Part shown: in pieces, positions 40,626-50,516 of the stretch | Layout: each line of letters opens with the position of its first letter | Numbering within the stretch: the stretch's first letter is position 1 | From: Candidatus Schneewindia gallinarum | GTDB taxonomy: Bacteria > Bacillota > Clostridia > Oscillospirales > Ruminococcaceae | Assembly (NCBI GenBank): GCA_904420175.1 | Contig: CAJFUF010000029.1 | Span: 1-64,000, forward strand | DNA: 64,000 nucleotides | Reading direction: 5' to 3' | Notes under the pieces: model-generated | Told to the model about the DNA's origin: nothing | What the model saw: only the letters and a program-made list of their open reading frames with translations | The model's database searches: none | Position numbers and translations under genes: made by a program

Positions 40626-40656
40626 CAAAAGAGAGGAAGGTCACCCTTCCTCTCTC
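40626..40656 (-). terminator. Terminator downstream of jag
   Basis: On the minus strand AGAGAGGAAGG and CCTTCCTCTCT form an 11-bp stem with loop GTGA, followed by TTT. It would reduce read-through from the rpmH-jag unit into mnmE. Confidence 0.8.
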
Positions 40657-40669
40657 CGGTTGCGGTCTG

Positions 40670-41635
40670 TTATAACTCAATTTTGGAGTAGAGGCTGAAC
40701 TCCTCCGCCTCTTTCGGGGCCTCTGCCCGCTTTGTCACGGTCTCCTCCCCGGCGGGCTGCGCCGCCCTGCGCGGCTCCCCCCTGCGGGAAGCACCCTGGC
40801 GGGAACCCCTGCCACGGCCGCGGCGGTCGCGGTCCCGTCCCCCGCCCTGCGGCTTGTTCTTGCTGCTGATGACCACATGGCGGTTGGGCTCCTCCCCGAT
40901 GGAGGAAGAGGTCGCACCCTCCACCTGGCTGACAGCGGAATGGATCACCCGCCGCTCAAAGGGGTTCATCGGCTCCAGATGCTGGTTGCGTCCGGTACGG
41001 ACAGCCTTCTCCGCCATCCGTTTTGCCAGCGCCTCCAGGGTGCCGATGCGCTTCTCCCGGTAATTTTCACAGTCCACCGTAATCCGGTAATAGGTGTCGT
41101 CGCCGCGGTTGGCTGCAAGGCTGGTTAAGTACTGCAGCGCATCCAGCGTCTCACCCCGGCGGCCAATCATGGCGCCCAGGCCCTCACCGGTGACTTTCAG
41201 GGTGGTCCCCTCCTCACCGCGGATAACTTCCACCTGCGCTGTGGGCAATTGCATGTTGGCAAGTACCTGCTCCAGATAGCGGACCGCCCTGCCCACTTTT
41301 TTCTCTATTTCCTCCTCACTGGGAAGGGGCCTTACCTTTTCCTTCTCAGCGGTTTTTTCCTGTTTCTTTTCCTGCTGGGGTTTCTTTTTTGCCTGCGGCT
41401 GCTTCTTCTCTGTTTTTTCCGGCTTGTCCGCTGTTTTGGCCGCCTGCTGCAGGTTCTCCTCCTGCGTTACAAACACGCGCACCTTTGCAAGGGAGGAACC
41501 GAACACGCCAAGCAGCCCCTTCTTCGGCAGGCTGATGATTTCGAAATCCGCATCCTCCCGGTTAACGCCCAGCTTGATGCAGCCAGCCTCAATGGCGGCT
41601 TCCACGGTTCTTCCGGTCTCAATCACTTCACGCAT
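40670..41635 (-). CDS. jag: RNA-binding protein Jag/KhpB (SpoIIIJ-associated)
   Basis: A 321-residue protein. The Jag-N domain (TGRTVEAAIEAGCIKLGVNRED, KKGLLGVFG) is followed by a K/Q/E-rich linker. A KH domain (VTGEGLGAMIGRRGETLDALQYL) and an R3H domain (NPFERRVIHSAV) come next, and a basic RDRDRRGRGRGSRQG tail ends it. KhpB with KhpA is a global RNA chaperone influencing division and cell wall synthesis in other Firmicutes. The Arg/Gly-rich tail is longer than in Bacillus Jag (about 208 residues). It follows yidC by 18 bases. Confidence 0.93.
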   Translation of the reverse strand: MREVIETGRTVEAAIEAGCIKLGVNREDADFEIISLPKKGLLGVFGSSLAKVRVFVTQEENLQQAAKTADKPEKTEKKQPQAKKKPQQEKKQEKTAEKEKVRPLPSEEEIEKKVGRAVRYLEQVLANMQLPTAQVEVIRGEEGTTLKVTGEGLGAMIGRRGETLDALQYLTSLAANRGDDTYYRITVDCENYREKRIGTLEALAKRMAEKAVRTGRNQHLEPMNPFERRVIHSAVSQVEGATSSSIGEEPNRHVVISSKNKPQGGGRDRDRRGRGRGSRQGASRRGEPRRAAQPAGEETVTKRAEAPKEAEEFSLYSKIEL

Positions 41636-41653
41636 TGTTAACCCTCCAATGCT

Positions 41654-42694
41654 TTACTTCTTCTTGGTTTTGGGGGTGGAAGCCTGCTGCGGCGTCTCGT
41701 CGGCATCCTCGTACAGCTTTGCCTCCAACTCTCTCGCACGGGCAATCCGGATTTTGTCCAGCTCGCTCTGCTTTACGTCTTTTTCAATTACCTTGCCGTC
41801 CGCTGTCTTGATTGCAACTTTGGCCTTTTTTGCGGCTTTTCTGCGCTCTGCAATTTCCTTGCGCATCTTCTCCGCCGTTGCCTCAGGCGGATACATCTTG
41901 TTCAGAACAAACATCTGGACAATGGCCAGCACGTTGCTCATGCACCAGTACAGGCCCACACCGGCAGGAACCGCAAAGGTGAAGGCCACGAAAATGACGG
42001 CCATCACATACATGATGCCCTTGCCGCCGGCCTGGCTTGACATGGGGTTCATCTTCATGGACAGCACGGTCTGCAAAATGGTGGTAATGCCCGCCGCTAC
42101 CGGGATAATCAGCATCAGGTTGAGGGCAAAGGTGGGAACCTCCCCCAGGTTGATGCCGAGGAAATTGAGGTCGAGCCCCTGAATTTCCCGAATGAGGTTT
42201 GCTTCGCCAGCGCCCAGCGTGCCGAGGTACTTTTCCGGAGCAGACTGGATCATGTTTACAATCCGGATTTCCCTGTCAAGGCCCGTCACGTTCAGCTGGG
42301 TGGCCAGCGCGTTAATCACGTCCCCCGGAACATGGAACAAATGGGTCAGCGGCTTGTACACCACGTCGATAACGCCGAATAAAATCGGGAACTGGATGAG
42401 GGAAGCGCCGCACCCGGTGGACATTTTCATGCCCTCCTCCGTGTACAGCTTCTGCATCTCCTCCGCCTGTTTTTCCCGGTTGTTGGCATACTTCTTGCGG
42501 ATTTCATCCATCCGCGGCTTCCACACCAGCTGCTGGATGCTTGCCTTGTGCGTCTTGATTGCGAAGGGGAACAGCGCCACCTTTGAAATCAGCGTGAATG
42601 CGAACAGCGCCAGCACATAGATGGGAATGGCTTTGTAACAGGCCCACATGATATAACCAAGCGGGGTTCCAAACAACGTGTAAAGGAATTCCAT
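41654..42694 (-). CDS. yidC: Membrane protein insertase YidC/SpoIIIJ
   Basis: A 346-residue YidC/Oxa1 insertase without the large periplasmic domain of Gram-negative forms. About five helices are visible, with KALFPF-like segment KVALFPFAIKTHKASIQQL, the cytoplasmic hairpin KPRMDEIRKKYANNREKQAEEMQKLY and GCGASLIQFPILFGVI in the core. The Lys/Ala-rich C-terminal tail (RRKAAKKAKVAIKTADGK) suits ribosome contact. No N-terminal lipobox is seen, unlike Bacillus SpoIIIJ. It lies in the conserved rpmH-rnpA-yidD-yidC-jag order. Confidence 0.95.
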   Translation of the reverse strand: MEFLYTLFGTPLGYIMWACYKAIPIYVLALFAFTLISKVALFPFAIKTHKASIQQLVWKPRMDEIRKKYANNREKQAEEMQKLYTEEGMKMSTGCGASLIQFPILFGVIDVVYKPLTHLFHVPGDVINALATQLNVTGLDREIRIVNMIQSAPEKYLGTLGAGEANLIREIQGLDLNFLGINLGEVPTFALNLMLIIPVAAGITTILQTVLSMKMNPMSSQAGGKGIMYVMAVIFVAFTFAVPAGVGLYWCMSNVLAIVQMFVLNKMYPPEATAEKMRKEIAERRKAAKKAKVAIKTADGKVIEKDVKQSELDKIRIARARELEAKLYEDADETPQQASTPKTKKK

Positions 42695-42708
42695 TGACTT
42701 TCCTCCAA

Positions 42709-42948
42709 TTATTTTGAGGTTTTCTTTTCCGGGACGAGGTCCACCCCGCCCTTAAAAAGTGGGTTGCAGCGAAGTATCCTTTTCAGGGACAGGAATCCTC
42801 CCTTTAGGACGCCAAAACGCTCTACCGCCTCAATGCAATAATTGGAGCAGGTCGGATAAAACCTGCACCGCGGGCGCGTGTTGACTGAGATGTGTGTTTG
42901 ATAATACCGCACTGCCTTAATGACGAGTTTTTTCACTTTCAAGGACAC
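42709..42948 (-). CDS. yidD: Membrane protein insertion efficiency factor YidD
   Basis: A 79-residue protein of the YidD family that helps YidC-dependent insertion. The signature [39 protein letters not shown] is complete, including three conserved Cys. The gene overlaps the end of rnpA by 32 bases, an arrangement common in bacteria, and is followed by yidC 14 bases later. Confidence 0.95.
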   Translation of the reverse strand: MSLKVKKLVIKAVRYYQTHISVNTRPRCRFYPTCSNYCIEAVERFGVLKGGFLSLKRILRCNPLFKGGVDLVPEKKTSK

Positions 42949-43270
42949 CTGCTTTTTGGAGTTGCTCCTTCATCTCCCGTTTAACGGACCAGGATTTGAC
43001 ATAGGCCGTCCTTGTCCGCGCCACGAATACCAAACAATACCCGGTTTTCACCCGGGGTGCAAGTTCCCTGTAAGCCGCCCGGATGACCCTTCTTGCTCTG
43101 TTGCGCTTGACTGCACAGCCAATTTTTTTGCTGGAAGTAATCCCGTACTGGCTTTTTTTGTCCCGCCCGCTTTTCATCACATAGCACACAAGGGACGGAC
43201 TGACAAAGCTTTTTCCATAACGGTAGACCCTGCGGAACATGTGGTTTTCGTTCATTACCGTATACTTCAT
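42917..43270 (-). CDS. rnpA: Ribonuclease P protein component
   Basis: A 117-residue basic protein subunit of RNase P, which matures tRNA 5' ends. The RNR motif [24 protein letters not shown] is intact, and the N-terminal [20 protein letters not shown] is typical. GGAAGGG lies before the ATG. The C-terminal 32 bases are shared with yidD. Confidence 0.95.
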   Translation of the reverse strand: MKYTVMNENHMFRRVYRYGKSFVSPSLVCYVMKSGRDKKSQYGITSSKKIGCAVKRNRARRVIRAAYRELAPRVKTGYCLVFVARTRTAYVKSWSVKREMKEQLQKAGVLESEKTRH

Positions 43271-43334
43271 GTTCTACCCTTCCATCAAAAAGCGCACAGA
43301 AAAAGAATGACCACCGGGGGACAGTGGTCAGAAC

Positions 43335-43469
43335 TTACAGACTTAAGGTTTTTCTTCCTTTTGCTCTTCTTCTGGCAAGCACTTTTCTTCCGTTTTTCGT
43401 TGCCATCCTTGCACGGAAACCGTGGACCCTGGAACGATGTCTTTTTTTCGGCTGATAGGTTCTTAACAT
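43335..43469 (-). CDS. rpmH: 50S ribosomal protein L34
   Basis: A 44-residue ORF too short for the track: [22 protein letters not shown] at the start and [18 protein letters not shown] at the end. This is the complete L34 sequence pattern. GGGGGG-type ribosome binding site sequence precedes the ATG at 43469. It is the first gene of the rpmH-rnpA-yidD-yidC-jag unit, driven by a consensus promoter. Confidence 0.97.
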   Translation of the reverse strand: MLRTYQPKKRHRSRVHGFRARMATKNGRKVLARRRAKGRKTLSL

Positions 43470-43508
43470 GTAGAAACCCCCCTTTCAGACAAAACTTTAC
43501 GGTTTAAA

Positions 43509-43537
43509 ATTATAGCCCATCCTTTTCAAGCTGTCAA
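43509..43537 (-). promoter_or_regulatory. Consensus promoter of rpmH
   Basis: TTGACA (43532-43537) and TATAAT (43509-43514) with exactly 17 bases between them on the minus strand. This is a full-consensus sigma-A promoter, as expected for a ribosomal protein unit. Confidence 0.9.
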
Positions 43538-43602
43538 TGACTTTTTACCGATTTCCCCGGTTTTTTGCACCCCCGCCGGTTTTTCACCTTTTTCTTTCCA
43601 TA

Positions 43603-43633
43603 AGTTGAAAGATGGGCCGTTTTATGTTACAAT
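43603..43633 (+). promoter_or_regulatory. dnaA promoter with overlapping DnaA-box-like site
   Basis: TTGAAA (43605-43610) and TACAAT (43628-43633) are spaced by 17 bases. The -35 lies inside AGTTGAAAG, the reverse complement of CTTTCAACT, which matches the repeated motif in the dnaA-dnaN gap. DnaA could therefore repress its own gene. Confidence 0.7.
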
Positions 43634-43675
43634 AACATATATTCATATATAAGGAAGCCGGAGGAGCGAAAAGGT

Positions 43676-44995
43676 ATGGAATCGTTCAACGACGTATGGA
43701 ACAGTGTCAAGGAACTTTGTAAGGAGCGTATCACCAGTGTCGCCTATAATCTGTGGATTTGCTGCATTGAAAACCCGGAATTTAAGGACGACACGGTTTT
43801 CCTATATGTCAGAAGCATGCTGCAAAAAAACGTGCTGGATGCAAAATACATGAAAACGCTGAAAACCGCCTTTGCAGAGGTGATGGGGTTTGATGTCGCC
43901 ATCACCGTTGTGGCGGAGGAGCAGAACCAGCCCAAACAGGAACCGGTGGAAAATGCGGATACTGGATTTTTAAACGGCGGGGTGCAGAACTACACCTTCG
44001 CCAACTTTATTGTGGGCCCCTCCAACAAGTTTGCCCATGCGGCATCCCTTGCGGTGGCCTCCAATCCTTCCGGTGCATACAACCCGCTGTTCATCTACGG
44101 CGGCAGCGGCCTTGGAAAAACCCACCTGCTGTATGCCATCTGCAATGAAATCAACAAAAACAACCCCTCCTCCAATATCATCTACGTCAAGGGGGAGGAA
44201 TTCACCAACGAGCTGATTGCCGCCATCCAGTCCGGCGGAACGCAGGACTTCCACCTGAAATACAGGGAGGCGGACGTGCTGCTTGTGGACGACATCCAGT
44301 TTATCTCCGGCAAGGACAGCACGCAGGAGGAGTTTTTCCACACCTTCAATGCCCTGTACCACGCGGGCAAACAGATTGTCCTGACAAGCGACCGGCCCCC
44401 GAAGGAGATTAAAACATTGGAGGACAGGCTGCGCACTCGGTTTGAATGGGGCCTGCTTGCCGACATCCAGCCCCCGGATTTTGAGACGCGTATCGCCATT
44501 ATCCGGCGCAAGGCTGCAGCCATCGACATCCATATCCCGGACGAGGTGTCCGAATTTATTGCCAACAAATTAAAAAGCAACATCCGCCAGCTGGAGGGGG
44601 CAGTGAAAAAAATCAAGGCCTACCAGCTGCTGACCAATACGCCCCCTTCCATCACCATTGCGCAGACGGCCATCCGGGATATTCTCAGCGACACGCAGCC
44701 CGTCCCGCTGACGGTGGAAAAAATCCTTGGGGAGGTTTCCCGTACCTACGGCATCTCCGTTGCGGACATCCGCAGTGAAAAGCGCACCTCCTCCATCTCC
44801 GCCGCGCGGCAGGTGGCCATGTACGTTGTCAGGGAAGTTACCTCCATGTCCCAAAGCGACATTGGCAAGGAATTTAACGGCCGCGACCACTCCACCGTGG
44901 TCTACACCTTAAAGCAGGCCCGCAAGAATATGGAGCAGAACCGCGACTTCCGCGAGATGGTGGAGGACATCATCAAAAACATTAAAAATACCTGA
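43676..44995 (+). CDS. dnaA: Chromosomal replication initiator DnaA
   Basis: A 439-residue DnaA. Domain I (WNSVKELCKERITSVAYNLWI) and a short domain II are followed by the AAA+ domain with GGSGLGKTHLLYAI and LLVDDIQFISGKD. Domain IV ends with SDIGKEFNGRDHSTVVYTLKQ. The usual DNA-contact segment is FGGRDHTTV. Here the Thr after His is Ser, and the first Gly of the Gly pair is Asn. This coincides with non-canonical DnaA boxes nearby. The ATG follows GGAGGAG. It starts the plus-strand replication gene series. Confidence 0.98.
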   Translation: MESFNDVWNSVKELCKERITSVAYNLWICCIENPEFKDDTVFLYVRSMLQKNVLDAKYMKTLKTAFAEVMGFDVAITVVAEEQNQPKQEPVENADTGFLNGGVQNYTFANFIVGPSNKFAHAASLAVASNPSGAYNPLFIYGGSGLGKTHLLYAICNEINKNNPSSNIIYVKGEEFTNELIAAIQSGGTQDFHLKYREADVLLVDDIQFISGKDSTQEEFFHTFNALYHAGKQIVLTSDRPPKEIKTLEDRLRTRFEWGLLADIQPPDFETRIAIIRRKAAAIDIHIPDEVSEFIANKLKSNIRQLEGAVKKIKAYQLLTNTPPSITIAQTAIRDILSDTQPVPLTVEKILGEVSRTYGISVADIRSEKRTSSISAARQVAMYVVREVTSMSQSDIGKEFNGRDHSTVVYTLKQARKNMEQNRDFREMVEDIIKNIKNT

Positions 44996-45231
44996 TGCTT
45001 TTCAACAGCTTTCCCGTTGATTCCACCTTTTTCTTTCAACACGCATTGTGGAAGAAATTGAGGGGCCCTCTCTTTCACAAACAGTCAACAGACTTTTCTT
45101 TTTTCAAAATGCTTCACAAACCGCCTTGCTGACAGGAAATGGCGGGATATTCAACTTTTCAACGACCCCTACTACTAATACTATTTTATATCCTATCCTA
45201 TTAAGAAAAAATTGAAGGAGGAACGCCTCTT
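44996..45231. other. oriC: Replication origin region between dnaA and dnaN
   Basis: No TTATCCACA box is present. Instead TTTTCAACA (44999-45007), CTTTCAACA (45033-45041), CAGTCAACA (45082-45090), TATTCAACT (45148-45156) and TTTTCAACG (45156-45164) repeat, with one TCTTCCACA in reverse at 45048-45056. The last box is followed by ACCC and then CTACTACTAATACTATT (45169-45185), a DnaA-trio-like tract leading into AT-rich DNA. This order (box, GC cluster, trios, AT-rich) is that of bacterial unwinding elements. It also carries the leader of dnaN with GGAGG. Confidence 0.8.
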
Positions 45232-46338
45232 ATGAAATTCACCTGTGACCGGCAGCTGCTGTCCAGCGCCGCCCTGAATGCCTCCCGTGCTGTCGTTGCA
45301 AAATCCAGCGTACCCGCACTGGAAGGCCTTCTTATCAAAACATCCAACAATGCCGTTTCCATCACCGGCTACGACCTGGAAAAAGGGATTACAACCGGGA
45401 TTGCCGCCACGGTGGAAAACCCCGGAACCATTGTGGTGGGCGCGCGCATTTTCTGTGAGATTTTAAGAAAGCTTGACACGGACACAGTGGAAATCATCTC
45501 CGATAACTCCCTTCTTGTGATTATCAAAGGCGGCAAAAGCGAGTTTTCCATTATGGGCAGCAGTGCGGAGGACTACCCGGAAATGCCCGTCTTTGAAGGG
45601 GAAAACACCCTGAGCATGGACAGCGCCGTGCTGAAGGAAATGATTGAACAGACCATTTTTGCCGTCTCCACCAACGAACAGAAACCCATCCTGACAGGCG
45701 CACTGTTTGAAATCAGCGAGGGCATGTTCAATATGGTTGCGATGGACGGGTTCCGCCTGGCCATTAGGAAGGAGCCGGTTCAGGGTGCGGCGGACGCCAG
45801 CTTTGTGGTCCCTGCAAAGACGCTGGCCGATGTGTCCAAGATGATTGAGGACGACTACCCTGTTACCATCTCCATTTCAAAAAAGCACATCCTGTTTAAT
45901 TTTGCAGGCTATCAGATACTATCCCGCCTGCTGGAGGGAACCTTCTTTGATTATAAAAAGGCCATCCCTAGCACCTTTACCACCAGCGTCAAAATATCGG
46001 TGCGGCAGTTTATCGACTCCATCGACCGGACGGCGCTGATTATTACCGACCGGCTGAACAGCCCCATTGAGATTTTGTTTGAAAACGATGCGGTTTCCTT
46101 CAGCTGCACGACACCCCTTGGAAAAAGCTATGATGAATTTCCCCTTGCCATTGAAGGAAAGGCGGTCAAAATCGGGTTTAACAACCGCTTTTTGCTGGAC
46201 GCGTTAAAGGCCACCGGCTGTGACGAGGTAATTTTACAGTTCAACGGGCCGCTTTCCCCTGTCATTATCAAACCCCTTTCCTCCGACAGCTTTGTTTTCC
46301 TTGTGCTGCCCGTGATGCTGAAGGACATGAAAAAGTAG
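45232..46338 (+). CDS. dnaN: DNA polymerase III beta clamp
   Basis: A 368-residue sliding clamp with three repeated clamp domains. [21 protein letters not shown] starts the first, and the C-terminal [12 protein letters not shown] gives the binding cleft for clamp-binding peptides. It tethers the replicative polymerase to DNA. GAAGGAGG precedes the ATG. The one-base gap to yaaA implies co-translation. Confidence 0.97.
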   Translation: MKFTCDRQLLSSAALNASRAVVAKSSVPALEGLLIKTSNNAVSITGYDLEKGITTGIAATVENPGTIVVGARIFCEILRKLDTDTVEIISDNSLLVIIKGGKSEFSIMGSSAEDYPEMPVFEGENTLSMDSAVLKEMIEQTIFAVSTNEQKPILTGALFEISEGMFNMVAMDGFRLAIRKEPVQGAADASFVVPAKTLADVSKMIEDDYPVTISISKKHILFNFAGYQILSRLLEGTFFDYKKAIPSTFTTSVKISVRQFIDSIDRTALIITDRLNSPIEILFENDAVSFSCTTPLGKSYDEFPLAIEGKAVKIGFNNRFLLDALKATGCDEVILQFNGPLSPVIIKPLSSDSFVFLVLPVMLKDMKK

Positions 46339-46339
46339 C

Positions 46340-46552
46340 ATGGAAAGAAAGAAAGTAAAACTTTCTACCGAGTTTATCAAGCTGGACAGCCTGTTAAAAT
46401 TTGCAGGATTGTGCATGACCGGCGGAGAAGCAAAAAACCGCATTCAAAACGGAGAGGTGCTGGTAAAAGGGGAAGTATGCCTTCAGCGCGGAAGAAAAAT
46501 CCGTTCCGGCGATACGGTCCAGCTGGACGGCATGATCATTGAGGTAGAATAG
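46340..46552 (+). CDS. yaaA: S4-domain RNA-binding protein YaaA
   Basis: A 70-residue protein consisting of an S4 domain: [43 protein letters not shown]. In Bacillus this gene lies between dnaN and recF and takes part in 50S ribosome maturation together with other factors. It is separated by a single base from dnaN and overlaps the recF ribosome binding site. Confidence 0.92.
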   Translation: MERKKVKLSTEFIKLDSLLKFAGLCMTGGEAKNRIQNGEVLVKGEVCLQRGRKIRSGDTVQLDGMIIEVE

Positions 46553-46553
46553 G

Positions 46554-47636
46554 TTGAAGATAACGGAGTTAGGCATTGCGGCGTTTCGAAACCTGAAGGA
46601 GCAGACAATCCTGCCGGGTGGCGGAAGCAACGTCATTTACGGCGAAAATGCACAGGGAAAAACAAACCTGCTGGAGGCCATCTGGTTATTTACCGGGGGC
46701 AAAAGTTTCCGTGGTGCAAAGGAAAATGAAATGATCCCCTTTGACGGGCAGTTTGCAAAGCTGTCCATGCAGTTTGAAAGCGAAGGCCGCCCGCAGCAGA
46801 TGGATCTCCGCCTGACACAGACAAAGGAGATGTTTTTAAACGGCGCAAAATGCCGGACGGCGGCAGACGTGGTGGGAAAACTCGGCTGTGTGGTATTCTC
46901 CCCTGTCCATCTCAACCTTGTAAAGGACGGGCCGAATTTAAGACGGCGGTTCATGGACGGGGCCATCTGCCAGATGAAGCCGTCCTACATCAGCAGCATG
47001 AACCAGTACCGCAGGGCGCTGCTGTCGCGCGGCGCCCTGCTAAAAGACTGCCAGTACCATGCGGAATTGCTGGACACGCTGGACATTTGGGATGTTCAGC
47101 TTGCAGGGCTGGCGGAGAGGATTGTAGAAAAAAGAAAAGAATTTATCGAGAAGCTGACGCCGGTGGCCGAGGAGGCATATGCCGGCATCTGCGGCGGGAA
47201 GGAACAGCTCAGCATCCGGTACGAAAGCACCGTGCCGGAGGGGGACTACAGGCAGGAGTTTTTGAAGCAGTTAAGGGAAAACCGTGCACTGGACCTGAAA
47301 AACAGGACCACATCGGCCGGCCCGCACCGGGATGATCTGGTGCTTTGTATCAATGGCAATTCAGCGCGAAGCTACGGGTCCCAGGGCCAGCAGCGCAGCT
47401 GTGTGCTTGCGCTGAAGCTGGCGGAGGCGGCGCTGATGGAACAGCTGTTTTCTGAAAAGCCGGTTATCCTGCTGGATGATGTGCTTAGCGAATTGGATAA
47501 AAACCGTCAGCAGTATGTATTAAATAAGCTCAGCGGCTTCCAGGTGTTTATCACCTGTTGTGAAAAGGAACATTTTGAAGGCTTGGAGAACGGCGTCCTG
47601 TTTTTTATGCAGGACGGGCAGTTGACGAGAGGATAG
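46554..47636 (+). CDS. recF: DNA replication/repair protein RecF
   Basis: A 360-residue SMC-like ATPase. Walker A GENAQGKTNLLEAIW, the signature region TTSAGPHRDDL, and Walker B VILLDDVLSELDKNRQQYVL are all present. It loads RecA at gaps with RecO and RecR. The start is a TTG at 46554 placed directly after the yaaA stop, with AGGTAGAATAGG as a modest ribosome binding site. An ATG further in would remove the first strand of the fold. Confidence 0.95.
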   Translation: MKITELGIAAFRNLKEQTILPGGGSNVIYGENAQGKTNLLEAIWLFTGGKSFRGAKENEMIPFDGQFAKLSMQFESEGRPQQMDLRLTQTKEMFLNGAKCRTAADVVGKLGCVVFSPVHLNLVKDGPNLRRRFMDGAICQMKPSYISSMNQYRRALLSRGALLKDCQYHAELLDTLDIWDVQLAGLAERIVEKRKEFIEKLTPVAEEAYAGICGGKEQLSIRYESTVPEGDYRQEFLKQLRENRALDLKNRTTSAGPHRDDLVLCINGNSARSYGSQGQQRSCVLALKLAEAALMEQLFSEKPVILLDDVLSELDKNRQQYVLNKLSGFQVFITCCEKEHFEGLENGVLFFMQDGQLTRG

Positions 47637-47647
47637 GAGGAAAAGGC

Positions 47648-49884
<2,237 letters not shown>

Positions 49885-49896
49885 AAAAGAGGGAGT

Positions 49897-50511
49897 ATGG
49901 ATAGTTTTAGCCATGAGCCGCAGTACAAGCTGCGCTACTTCATCACACTGGATGATTTTTATGAGTATCTGCACTATGTGGACAAGGCGACCATCCCCGC
50001 CCGTAAGGAGGATGCAAAAAACCGGATGTTTTTCCACCTTGGAATCTGCGCCGTGTTCGCCCTGTTTATCTTAATTACGCCCGGCACGGAAAAGCTGATA
50101 TCCCTTGCCGCCGTGCCGCTTGCATTGCTTGCACTGGTGGTTTTCTGGGCCTCCCGCAGAAAAGCGGAGGGGAATGGAAAGGTCATTGACAAACTGAAAG
50201 CGCAGGCTGTCCGGGACCGGGGGGACATGAAGGATCCCATGGAACTGGAACTTTATGATGATAAAATTCATCTGACCACCGTGAACGGGATGCGGCACAT
50301 CCGCTACAGCGACATCGACTGGATTGAGGACAGCGAAAACCTGCACATTGTGGCCCTTCGGCGCGACTGGGACTGCCTGAGCCGGGATATTGAGCGGATC
50401 CTGATCCCGAAACGGGTGGTGGAAGAAGAGCTGTGGGAGGAAATGAAGGCCTTTCTCACAAAGCAGAAGCTGGCTGAGGACGAGAAACGGAAAAAGAAGA
50501 GGAAAAGGTGA
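49897..50511 (+). CDS. YcxB-like membrane protein
   Basis: A 204-residue protein placed between gyrB and gyrA. Two membrane helices (HLGICAVFALFILI and LISLAAVPLALLALVVFWA) follow a short cytoplasmic N-terminus. A C-terminal soluble domain reads MELELYDDKIHLTTVNGMRHIRYSDIDWIED, the pattern of YcxB-like proteins, with a Lys/Arg-rich end. The function of the family is not known to me. GAGGGAG precedes the ATG, and the gap to gyrB is 12 bases. Its presence breaks the usual gyrB-gyrA adjacency. Confidence 0.75.
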   Translation: MDSFSHEPQYKLRYFITLDDFYEYLHYVDKATIPARKEDAKNRMFFHLGICAVFALFILITPGTEKLISLAAVPLALLALVVFWASRRKAEGNGKVIDKLKAQAVRDRGDMKDPMELELYDDKIHLTTVNGMRHIRYSDIDWIEDSENLHIVALRRDWDCLSRDIERILIPKRVVEEELWEEMKAFLTKQKLAEDEKRKKKRKR

Positions 50512-50516
50512 AGAGG

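Noticed and set aside
44996-45231. Canonical TTATCCACA DnaA boxes
   Set aside because: I searched by eye on both strands and found none exact. Only TCAAC-type repeats and one two-mismatch TCTTCCACA are present.
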